NCBI GenBank assembly: GCA_019414545.1
Contig: DXLV01000038.1
Span: 5,551 to 12,639 of the forward strand
Length of the DNA stretch: 7,089 nt
DNA from: Collinsella sp.
Lineage (GTDB): Bacteria; Actinomycetota; Coriobacteriia; Coriobacteriales; Coriobacteriaceae
Direction: 5' to 3'
The position numbers and the translations under genes are program-made. Below, piece by piece: positions 1 through 6,007 of the stretch. Within the stretch, counting starts at the first letter, position 1; each line of letters begins with the position of its first letter. A model generated the notes under the pieces. That model saw only the letters and a program-made list of their open reading frames with translations. It ran no database searches and was not told the DNA's origin.

Positions 1-1
1 C

Positions 2-331
2 CGTGCGCCTCAGCTCGCTCGTCTTGAGGTTGTGGGCATGGCTATGGTTGCGGGCGGCGCCATCGGCAACGCGATCGATCGTCTTGTCTTTGGCTTCGTA
101 ACCGATTTTATCGCCACTACGTTCATCGACTTCCCCGTCTTTAACGTGGCCGATATCGGCATTACGGTCGGTGTTGTGCTGGCGCTCATCGGTTATATGT
201 TCTTGAGCCCTGCCGCTCGCGAGGTCGATGCGACCGCCGAACTCAACGCTCGTGACGAGGCCCGCGCAAAACGCAAAGCCAAGCAGCGTGGGGAGCGTGC
301 CCGCAAGATTCGCGAAAGGAATGAGCGTTAA
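2..331 (+). CDS. lspA: Lipoprotein signal peptidase (signal peptidase II), C-terminal part
   Basis: This is the 3' portion of lspA; the reading frame is open to the left edge, so the start lies outside the window. LspA is an integral membrane aspartyl protease that removes signal peptides from diacylglyceryl-modified prolipoproteins. Both catalytic blocks are visible: GGAIGNAIDR, with the aspartate codon at 77-79, and FPVFNVADIGI, with the aspartate codon at 152-154. A last hydrophobic segment (about ITVGVVLALIGYMFL) follows, then a strongly basic and charged cytoplasmic tail rich in Arg, Lys and Glu, longer than in many LspA proteins. An internal GTG at 32 could be taken for a start, but conserved family sequence and an open frame continue upstream of it. 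The TAA stop shares its last base with the ATG of the next gene, which indicates translational coupling and one operon with rluD. Confidence 0.93.
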   Translation, partial: RAPQLARLEVVGMAMVAGGAIGNAIDRLVFGFVTDFIATTFIDFPVFNVADIGITVGVVLALIGYMFLSPAAREVDATAELNARDEARAKRKAKQRGERARKIRERNER

Positions 332-1344
332 TGGCCGACATCCATATTCTCGTTGCCGACGATTCCGCTGGTCAGCGTCTCGACGCCTATCTGGGCGCCA
401 ACGATGGCTGTCCCACGCGCTCTGCCTGCGCACATCTGATCGAGGGCGGTGCCGTTGCCGTCAACGGCGAGACCTGCCTATCAAAAAAGTATGCTGTGCG
501 CTCCGGTGACCGCATCTCGGTCGACCTGCCCGAGCCGCATGATCCCACCGATGTGATTCCCGAGGCCATCCCTCTCGACATTCGTTACGAGGACGACTAC
601 CTCATCGTGCTCTCCAAACAGCGCGGCCTGGTGTGCCATCCCGCCCACGGCCACGAGAGCGGCACCCTTGCGAACGCTCTGGTTTACCACTGCGGCATTG
701 ATCATCTGGGTACCGTGCAGGGTGAGGATCGCCCCGGCATCGTGCATCGCCTGGATCGCGATACCTCGGGCCTTATGCTCGCGGCAAAAGACGACGACAC
801 CCAGCGCGCGCTTCAAAATCTTATCCGCACGCGCACGCTCGACCGTCGCTATATCACGCTCGTTCACGGGCACATCGCCATGGACGAGGGCACTATCAAC
901 ACCGGTATTGCCCGATCGACGCGCGACCGTGTGAAGATGGCGGTTTCCGATGACCCCTTTGCGCGCCAGGCCATCACGACTTTCAAGGTGCTCGAGCGCT
1001 TTGATTCCACGCGTTTCGACGACGGCTACACGCTTGTCGAGTGCCACTTGTTTACCGGACGCACGCATCAGATTCGCGTGCACATGCGTCATATCAACCA
1101 CGCCTGCGTGGGCGATCCGCTCTACGGTAAGTGCGATGCTCGTGCCGATCAGGGTCTGACCAGGCAATTCCTTCATTCCTGGCGCGTCGCATTCGACCAT
1201 CCCGTGACGGGGGAGCGTATCGAGTGCCGTGACGAGCTGCCGTGGGACCTTGCCGCGGTTCTGGATGATCTGGCCCCGCGTTCACTTGGCCGCACTGCCG
1301 CTGGCGACGAAATCGTCCCGCAGCTCGGTCTGCTCGAAGCCTAG
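331..1344 (+). CDS. rluD: RluA/RluD-family 23S rRNA pseudouridine synthase
   Basis: The 337-residue protein converts specific uridines in large-subunit rRNA to pseudouridine. The N-terminal part (about residues 14-62) is an S4 RNA-binding domain (QRLDAYLG...EGGAVAVNG...SGDRISV). The catalytic domain follows, with motif HRLDRDTSGL at residues 139-148; Asp142 is the expected catalytic aspartate. GRTHQIRVH is at 243-251 and the family's RQFLHSWRVAFDHP block at 278-291. Length and domain order match full-length RluD-type enzymes. The ATG at 331 overlaps the lspA stop by one base and is preceded by AAAGGA at 315-320, so the start is secure. lspA-rluD is a common neighbouring pair in Gram-positive bacteria. 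RluA-family paralogues are hard to tell apart by eye, so the exact target uridines are uncertain although the family is not. Confidence 0.93.
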   Translation: MADIHILVADDSAGQRLDAYLGANDGCPTRSACAHLIEGGAVAVNGETCLSKKYAVRSGDRISVDLPEPHDPTDVIPEAIPLDIRYEDDYLIVLSKQRGLVCHPAHGHESGTLANALVYHCGIDHLGTVQGEDRPGIVHRLDRDTSGLMLAAKDDDTQRALQNLIRTRTLDRRYITLVHGHIAMDEGTINTGIARSTRDRVKMAVSDDPFARQAITTFKVLERFDSTRFDDGYTLVECHLFTGRTHQIRVHMRHINHACVGDPLYGKCDARADQGLTRQFLHSWRVAFDHPVTGERIECRDELPWDLAAVLDDLAPRSLGRTAAGDEIVPQLGLLEA

Positions 1345-1362
1345 CCAGTATTAGGTGGTTTC

Positions 1363-1391
1363 TTGAACTCGGTAAGCCTGCGGTAAGATAT
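1363..1391 (+). promoter_or_regulatory. Candidate sigma-A promoter for the glycosyltransferase gene
   Basis: TTGAAC (1363-1368) resembles a -35 box (4 of 6 to TTGACA). The AT-rich string TAAGATATAC starting at 1384 offers a -10, either TAAGAT (15-bp spacer) or AGATAT (1386-1391, 17-bp spacer). It lies 35-40 bases before the ATG at 1427, in a short gap that separates rluD from an unrelated gene. The heptamer CGGTAAG occurs twice in the spacer/-10 region (1370-1376 and 1381-1387). The placement is good but the boxes are imperfect. Confidence 0.5.
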
Positions 1392-1426
1392 ACGGTTGTT
1401 TACGTAACGCGTTGCTGGGAGCCTGC

Positions 1427-2722
1427 ATGCTCGCCTTTTTACAAACCAACACACCCATCGTGATCTTCAATCAGATTGTCGTCACGCTGCTCACGGTCTG
1501 CTTTCTGTACCAGGTGGTCTTCTTTGTCATTGGCGCTCTTCGTGGCGAGGTCGCGCCTCCCAAGGCCAAAAAACTCCACCGCTATGCCTTCTTTATCGCG
1601 GCACATAACGAGGAGGCCGTGATCGCCAACCTCGTTCGCTCCATCAAGGACCAGGATTATCCGTCCGAGCTCATCGAGGTCTTTGTCGTTGCCGATGCCT
1701 GCACCGACAACACGGCGCAGCTCGCGCGCGAGGCGGGCGCCGTCGTCTATGAGCGCAACGACCTGGCCCGCAAGGGTAAGAGCTGGGTCATGGACTTTGG
1801 TCTCGATCGCATTCTCAACGAGTATCCCGATACGTTTGAAGGTTACTTTATCTTCGATGCCGATAACGTCATTTCCCGTGATTACGTATCTAAGATGAAC
1901 GATGCTTTTGACCAGGGCTTTCATGTGGTCACGAGTTATCGTAACTCTAAGAACTTCGGCAGCTCGTGGATCTCTGCGGCCAACGCCACGTGGTATCTGC
2001 GCGAGGCGCGCTTCCTTAACAATGCGCGTAATATCTGCAAGACTTCCTGCGCTGTATCGGGTTCGGGCTATCTCATTTCTGCCAGTGTTATCGAGGGCAT
2101 GCACGGCTGGCAGTTCCACACGCTGACTGAGGACATTCAGTTCACCACGTTCTGCGCTATCCACGGCATTCGCATTGGCTATGCGCCGGCGGAGTTCTTT
2201 GACGAACAGCCCGTGACGTTTAAGGCGTCCTGGAAACAGCGCATGCGTTGGACTAAGGGCTTCTACCAGGTGTTTTTTACGTATGGTAAGCACTTGGTCA
2301 AGTCGACCTTCCGCTACCATCGCTTTGCCGCCTATGACATGTTTATGACGATTGCGCCCGGCATGCTGCTATCGTTGATCTCGATGCTCGCCAATGCGAC
2401 GTTCCTCATCGTGGGCGGTCTTTCGCACGGCTTCCTGGCTACCGAAGTCGAGATGCAGGCGTGCGCCGCTTCGCTCATTATGACCTTCGCCATGATGTAT
2501 CAGACCTTCTTTATCCTGGCGCTGCTTACGACCATCTTTGAGTACAAGCACATTCACTGTGCGCAAAAGTGGCGTCTGGTGACCAACCTGTTTACCTTCC
2601 CGATCTTTATGTTCAGCTATATCCCCATCACGGTGGCTGCTCTGTTCCTGAAGGTCGACTGGGTGCCGACGCAGCACGCCGTAAGCGTTACCCTCGACGA
2701 GGTCATGCAAGGCGCCAAATAA
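1427..2722 (+). CDS. Membrane-bound processive-type family 2 glycosyltransferase
   Basis: This 431-residue protein is a GT2 glycosyltransferase of the cellulose synthase/PgaC/hyaluronan synthase type, expected to polymerise or add sugars from a nucleotide sugar at the inner membrane face. An N-terminal membrane segment (about 10-38) leads into a GT-A domain containing VVADACTDNT (Asp90 in the nucleotide-binding loop), FDADN (DxD-type metal site, Asp144/Asp146), LTEDIQF (TED, 233-239) and KQRMRW (Q271-x-x-R274-W275). Three or so further membrane segments follow at about 303-331, 344-371 and 386-409. The presence of QxxRW favours a processive enzyme. I chose ATG 1427 because GGGAG at 1417-1421 lies 5 bases before it; an in-frame TTG at 1412 has no such site. 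The gene has its own candidate promoter and a strong hairpin downstream, so it is probably monocistronic. No deacetylase, export or c-di-GMP partner is in the window, so substrate and product cannot be named. Confidence 0.88.
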   Translation: MLAFLQTNTPIVIFNQIVVTLLTVCFLYQVVFFVIGALRGEVAPPKAKKLHRYAFFIAAHNEEAVIANLVRSIKDQDYPSELIEVFVVADACTDNTAQLAREAGAVVYERNDLARKGKSWVMDFGLDRILNEYPDTFEGYFIFDADNVISRDYVSKMNDAFDQGFHVVTSYRNSKNFGSSWISAANATWYLREARFLNNARNICKTSCAVSGSGYLISASVIEGMHGWQFHTLTEDIQFTTFCAIHGIRIGYAPAEFFDEQPVTFKASWKQRMRWTKGFYQVFFTYGKHLVKSTFRYHRFAAYDMFMTIAPGMLLSLISMLANATFLIVGGLSHGFLATEVEMQACAASLIMTFAMMYQTFFILALLTTIFEYKHIHCAQKWRLVTNLFTFPIFMFSYIPITVAALFLKVDWVPTQHAVSVTLDEVMQGAK

Positions 2723-2730
2723 CCACGATC

Positions 2731-2770
2731 AAAACCACCACAAAGGGACAGTACCTTTGTGGTGGTTTTT
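2731..2770 (+). terminator. Perfect 16-bp hairpin with T-run (intrinsic terminator, possibly bidirectional)
   Basis: The left arm at 2731-2746 (AAAACCACCACAAAGG) is perfectly complementary to the right arm at 2754-2769, with a 7-base loop (GACAGTA). The right arm ends in TTTTT, and the left arm begins with AAAA, so it could also act on the opposite strand. It starts 8 bases after the glycosyltransferase stop. It is unusually long and perfect for a simple terminator, so a dispersed palindromic repeat is a possible alternative. Confidence 0.82.
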
Positions 2771-2801
2771 GCGTTTGAGCTGCTGCCCAAGGAGGTGTTC
2801 G

Positions 2802-3224
2802 ATGATCTATATCCCGTTTTGGATTTGCATCTTTGCCGGCGCGTGGATTGATGCCCGTGAGCGGCGGTTTCCCAATGAGCTTGCCGGCGCGTGTGCCGTG
2901 GCGGCGTTTGCAGGCGTTTGGCTCGACAGGGGTATTAACACGGCGCTTGACCACGCCGGCCTCGCGGTCATCGTGTACCTTGCCCTTGTGCTCACCGAGT
3001 CGCACTGGCGGCGCCTTCGCCATGCCCCAGGTATCGGCATGGGAGATGCCAAGGCGCTCTTTGCCCTTTGCACCCTCGACCCTCTGGGTGGCATCGTTGC
3101 GTTTGCTACCTCGCTCCTTGCCCTTGCTGTCGCCTGCCTCATCACAAAATCGCGCTCCTTGCCATTGCTGCCGTTTTTAGTGCCGATATTTGCCATAATC
3201 GAGTTCGTGGGCTGCACGCTGTAA
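2802..3224 (+). CDS. A24-family prepilin peptidase-like membrane protein (minimal form)
   Basis: The 140-residue hydrophobic protein matches the peptidase half of type IV prepilin peptidases (PilD/TadV/CpaA-like, MEROPS A24). These are membrane aspartyl proteases that cleave the leader of type IV pilin-like precursors on the cytoplasmic side. Both expected aspartate motifs are present: WIDARERRFPN with Asp17, and GIGMGDAK with Asp82. About four membrane segments are visible (near 3-16, 27-41, 51-66, and 93-115 plus 119-136). It lacks the N-terminal methyltransferase domain of full-length PilD/ComC. ATG 2802 is the start: AAGGAGGTG at 2789-2797 lies close upstream. An in-frame GTG at 2757 falls inside the preceding hairpin and is unlikely. 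No pilin or secretion ATPase gene is nearby, so the substrate is unknown. The next gene starts 31 bases downstream and may be co-transcribed. Confidence 0.82.
   Translation: MIYIPFWICIFAGAWIDARERRFPNELAGACAVAAFAGVWLDRGINTALDHAGLAVIVYLALVLTESHWRRLRHAPGIGMGDAKALFALCTLDPLGGIVAFATSLLALAVACLITKSRSLPLLPFLVPIFAIIEFVGCTL
3191..3199 (+). promoter_or_regulatory. Possible extended -10 promoter for the Dgt-like gene
   Basis: TGC-CATAAT (3191-3199) matches the extended -10 consensus TGN-TATAAT with one mismatch. It sits inside the 3' end of the prepilin-peptidase gene, about 57 bases before the ATG at 3256. No convincing -35 box is found at 16-18 bp spacing. The dgt-like gene may instead be transcribed from further upstream. 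Confidence 0.3.
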
Positions 3225-3255
3225 CCGATTGCGCGTCCTTTCTAAGGAGCATGCC

Positions 3256-4503
3256 ATGGCAATTAATCAAGAGACAGCCGCCATCAAGGCGCGCATGGAT
3301 CGCATTCCCGCGGCGTTGTCGCCCGATCTGGTCGAGCGTATTGCCGCCGACCGCGTCTCGGGTGTCGTTAATCCCTATCGATGCGGTGACGACCAGGTCA
3401 TCCGTCGTGTTGATCGAGCCGCAGATCAAGGCACGCTTATGCGTCCGGCCTTTATGCGCGATGCCGAAAAGATTCTCCATCTGCCCGCGTACGCCCGATA
3501 CGCCGGCAAAACTCAGGTTTTCAGCTTCCGCAGCAACGATGATCTGTCGCGTCGCGGCCTGCACGTGCAACTTGTATCGCGCATCGCGCGTGATATCGGA
3601 CGTGCTCTGGGGCTCAACTGCGATTTGATCGAAGCGATTGGCTTAGGCCACGACTTGGGCCACACGCCCTTTGGACATGCCGGCGAGCGATTCCTCAACG
3701 ATATCTATCACGAGTGCACGGGACGTTATTTTTTCCATAACGTGCAGTCGGTCCGCGTCCTCGATGCGCTGTACGGTCGCAACGTGTCGCTTCAGACGCT
3801 CGATGGCGTGCTGTGCCACAACGGCGAGTACGAGCAGCGTGTGTTTGAGCTCTCGGACATGAGTTCCTTTGACCAGTTCGACCGAACCGTCGAAGATTGC
3901 ATTGCCACAGGCTATAGCGCGATTGAGCACCTGCGCCCCATGACGCTCGAGGGCTGTGTCGTTCGCATCTCGGATATCCTTGCCTACGTGGGGCGTGATC
4001 GCCAGGATGCCATTGCGGCAGGCCTGCTGTCACCCGACGCTTTTGACGATGGTCTGGGCGGAGTATACAACAGCTGGATCCTCACGCATGCCTCCATCGA
4101 TATCGTTGAACACAGCTATGGCAAGCCGCGCATTGAGATGGGCGAGGACCTGTTTGAGGAAATCCGTCGAGCTAAGCGCGAGAACTATGAGAAGATCTAT
4201 AGCAAGGGCGGCATCGAAGGCGACTCCGAAGCGGGGCTGCGCGAGGCGTTCGAAAAGCTCTATGACCGTTGCCTGCAGGATATAAACGAAGGCGACGAGT
4301 CCTCCTACATCTTTAAGCACCACATTACTCGTATTGAGCAGCAGCTTTCCTACTACGATCGCACCTATGCATGGCAGGACGATAAAGATCAGACCGTAGT
4401 GGATTACATTGCCAGCATGACGGACGGCTATTTCTGCGAGCTCACAGGCAAGCTTTTCCCTGGTCTGAAGTTTCCGCACCGTACTTATATTAACGAACGG
4501 TAG
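3256..4503 (+). CDS. dgt: Dgt-like HD-domain deoxynucleoside triphosphate triphosphohydrolase
   Basis: The 415-residue cytosolic protein belongs to the HD superfamily, Dgt-like branch, whose members hydrolyse dNTPs to deoxynucleosides and tripolyphosphate and so tune the nucleotide pool. The metal-binding set is readable: His103 in GLHVQLVSRIAR, His132-Asp133 in GLGHDLGHTPFGHAGE, and Asp240 in VRISDILAYVGRD. His137 and His141 in the same loop match the family block. The N-terminal RPAFMRDAEKILHLPAYARY and GKTQVFSF also match Dgt proteins. However, the usual R-x-x-H-T-x-E-V stretch is replaced by RRGLHVQLV, placing it in a divergent subgroup, so nucleotide preference (dGTP or other) is uncertain. 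ATG 3256 is preferred: AAGGAG at 3244-3249 sits 6 bases before it, whereas an in-frame TTG at 3229 has no ribosome site. The gene follows the peptidase gene by 31 bases, and its stop codon lies inside a LexA-type palindrome ahead of rarA. Confidence 0.85.
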   Translation: MAINQETAAIKARMDRIPAALSPDLVERIAADRVSGVVNPYRCGDDQVIRRVDRAADQGTLMRPAFMRDAEKILHLPAYARYAGKTQVFSFRSNDDLSRRGLHVQLVSRIARDIGRALGLNCDLIEAIGLGHDLGHTPFGHAGERFLNDIYHECTGRYFFHNVQSVRVLDALYGRNVSLQTLDGVLCHNGEYEQRVFELSDMSSFDQFDRTVEDCIATGYSAIEHLRPMTLEGCVVRISDILAYVGRDRQDAIAAGLLSPDAFDDGLGGVYNSWILTHASIDIVEHSYGKPRIEMGEDLFEEIRRAKRENYEKIYSKGGIEGDSEAGLREAFEKLYDRCLQDINEGDESSYIFKHHITRIEQQLSYYDRTYAWQDDKDQTVVDYIASMTDGYFCELTGKLFPGLKFPHRTYINER

Positions 4504-4507
4504 TTCG
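4494..4507. promoter_or_regulatory. LexA/DinR-type SOS box upstream of rarA
   Basis: CGAAC-GGTA-GTTCG at 4494-4507 is a perfect match to the Gram-positive LexA (DinR) operator core CGAAC-N4-GTTCG. The palindrome extends one base each side (A...T, 4493-4508). It spans the dgt stop codon and occupies the place where the -35 box would lie for the TATACT element at 4519, which suits a repressor. Inference: rarA is induced by DNA damage. A hairpin role is possible, but the stem is only 6 bp and no clean T-run follows. Confidence 0.68.
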
Positions 4508-4518
4508 TATTTATTCGG

Positions 4519-4524
4519 TATACT
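4519..4524 (+). promoter_or_regulatory. Probable -10 element of the rarA promoter
   Basis: TATACT (4519-4524) matches TATAAT at 5 of 6 bases and lies 39-44 bases before the favoured rarA start. The -35 region at the right spacing (around 4496-4501, AACGGT) is poor and overlaps the LexA-type palindrome. The expected transcription start near 4531 leaves a short leader. Confidence 0.5.
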
Positions 4525-4562
4525 GTTCGTGGAAAACGTTTTGATTGATGCACGGGATGGCT

Positions 4563-5912
4563 ATGGACGACCTTTTTTCTGCTTCGACGCGCGAGCGTTC
4601 CTTTAAAAATGCGCCGCTTGCGGTGCGCATGCGCCCCAATTCGCTCGACGAGTATGTGGGCCAGCAAAAGGCCGTCGGTAAGGGCTCATGGCTGCGTGCC
4701 GCGATTGAGCACGACGTGCTGTCGAGTGTGATTCTGTACGGGCCGGCCGGTACGGGCAAGACGACGCTGGCCCACATTATCGCCAACCATACCAAGAGCG
4801 AGTTTGTCGAGGTCAGCGCCGTGACGGGCACCGTAAAGGACTTGCGCCGCGTGATTGACGAGGCCAAGACGCGCCTGAATACGTACGACCGTCGCACCAT
4901 TCTTTTCATCGACGAGATTCACCGTTTCTCTAAGTCGCAGCAGGATGCCCTGCTGCATGCGGTTGAGAACCGCACCGTCATTATGATTGGCGCCACGACG
5001 GAGAATCCGTACTTCGAGGTCAACTCGGCGCTGCTCTCGCGCGGTCGCGTGGTGGAGCTTGAGCATCTTAAAGACGAGGATATCGCCACGCTGATTGAGC
5101 GTGCGCTCGAGGCGCCGCAGGGTTTGAACGGCAAGTTCTCGGCCGATGAGGATACGGTTAAGACCATCTGTACCCTGGCTGCGGGCGACGCTCGTTCGGC
5201 GCTCACGACGCTCGAGCTTGCGAGCGAGATTGCCGTCACGCGCTCCGATACCGAGGGAACGCCCGCGCCGGCGGCGGGGGAGCGCTATCTCATCACTGTT
5301 GACGACGTGAAGATTGCCAATCCGCGCCGTGGCTTTTCGTACGACAAAAACGCTGACATGCACTACGACATCATCAGTGCGTTTATTAAGTCTATGCGCG
5401 GTAGCGACCCCGATGCCACGATTTATTGGCTCGCGCGCATGATTGACGCGGGGGAGGATCCTAAGTTTATCGCTCGTCGTATCATGATTCAGGCTTCTGA
5501 GGATGTTGGCAACGCCGACCCACAGGCGCTTTTGGTGGCACATGCCGCGTTTAAGTCTGCCGAGGTCATTGGCTATCCCGAGTGCCGTATTAATCTGGCT
5601 CAGGCTGCTCTCTATGTGTGCTTGGCGCCTAAATCCAACGCGTGCGAGGCTTCGATCGATGCGGCGTTGGCCGATATCCATTCAAGTGGGCTGCGCGAGG
5701 TGCCGAGTTATCTGCGCGATCGTCATCGCCCGGGCAGCGACGAATACGGTGTGTATAAGTATCCGCATGATTATCCCGAAGGCTGGGTCGATCAGCGTTA
5801 TTTGCCCGAGGGGCTGGAGCGCGGTGCGTTTTGGCAGCCTGCGGGCCGTGGCTGGGAAGAGTGGCGCGTAGAGCAAAGCGAGCGCGACCGTAGCGGCAGA
5901 GCGCCCAAGTAG
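4563..5912 (+). CDS. rarA: Replication-associated recombination protein A (AAA+ ATPase, RarA/MgsA)
   Basis: The 449-residue cytosolic AAA+ ATPase belongs to the RarA/MgsA/WHIP family, which acts at stalled or gapped replication forks together with SSB and the recombination machinery. Clamp-loader-like motifs are visible: LAVRMRPNSLDEYVGQ near the N-terminus, Walker A GPAGTGKTT (60-68), Walker B ILFIDEIH (113-120, Asp117-Glu118), sensor 1 region IGATTENP (142-149) and the arginine finger in LLSRGR (Arg160). The C-terminal tetramerisation region is typical: HYDIISAFIKSMRGSDPDA (267-285), then GEDPKFIARR, and near the end YKYPHDYPEGWVDQRYLP. The length is normal. The start is uncertain: TTG 4545, ATG 4548, ATG 4557 and ATG 4563 are all in frame and none has a strong Shine-Dalgarno site. 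I favour 4563 because MDDLFS begins the family-like sequence; 4548 would add five residues. A LexA-type operator and a TATACT element lie just upstream, suggesting SOS control. Confidence 0.94.
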   Translation: MDDLFSASTRERSFKNAPLAVRMRPNSLDEYVGQQKAVGKGSWLRAAIEHDVLSSVILYGPAGTGKTTLAHIIANHTKSEFVEVSAVTGTVKDLRRVIDEAKTRLNTYDRRTILFIDEIHRFSKSQQDALLHAVENRTVIMIGATTENPYFEVNSALLSRGRVVELEHLKDEDIATLIERALEAPQGLNGKFSADEDTVKTICTLAAGDARSALTTLELASEIAVTRSDTEGTPAPAAGERYLITVDDVKIANPRRGFSYDKNADMHYDIISAFIKSMRGSDPDATIYWLARMIDAGEDPKFIARRIMIQASEDVGNADPQALLVAHAAFKSAEVIGYPECRINLAQAALYVCLAPKSNACEASIDAALADIHSSGLREVPSYLRDRHRPGSDEYGVYKYPHDYPEGWVDQRYLPEGLERGAFWQPAGRGWEEWRVEQSERDRSGRAPK

Positions 5913-5925
5913 GTCCTTGGGACCT
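5911..5925 (+). terminator. Small hairpin over the rarA stop codon (weak terminator candidate)
   Basis: AGGTCC-TTG-GGACCT forms a perfect 6-bp stem with a 3-base loop starting inside the TAG stop. No T-run follows directly; the next bases are CGCACATT. It may stabilise the mRNA end or terminate weakly, so the call is tentative. Confidence 0.3.
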
Positions 5926-5933
5926 CGCACATT

Positions 5934-5967
5934 CCCTTTGGGTATCTTTCCCCTTCTTTGGGGTACC
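5934..5967. repeat. Two related CCC...GGGTA palindromic elements
   Basis: CCC-TTT-GGGTA (5934-5944) is followed by CCCC-TTCTTT-GGGGTA (5950-5965); both are preceded by TT. They form an approximate tandem repeat, each able to fold into a short hairpin, in the 95-base gap before the stress-sigma gene set. Each ends in GGGTAT or GGGTAC, which resembles the -10 of SigB-type promoters (GGGTAT), but no convincing GTTTAA-like -35 is seen. They may be operators, weak promoters or terminator parts; the sequence alone does not decide. Confidence 0.35.
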
Positions 5968-6007
5968 ATGAACAGCGTCTGTATTTCGATTCCTTCGGGA
6001 GGCTTGT

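Noticed and set aside
1340..1355. CCTA...TAGG at the rluD stop as a terminator
   Set aside because: It has only a 4-bp stem with an 8-base loop and no T-run.
1439..2320. A 293-codon open frame on the - strand
   Set aside because: It is antisense to the glycosyltransferase catalytic domain and has no recognisable motif.
2757..2801. Upstream GTG start for the prepilin-peptidase-like gene
   Set aside because: It lies inside the right arm of the hairpin and has no Shine-Dalgarno site, while ATG 2802 follows AAGGAGGTG directly.
4686..5681. A 331-codon open frame on the - strand
   Set aside because: It is a shadow of rarA caused by G/C-rich third positions; the + strand carries intact Walker and sensor motifs.
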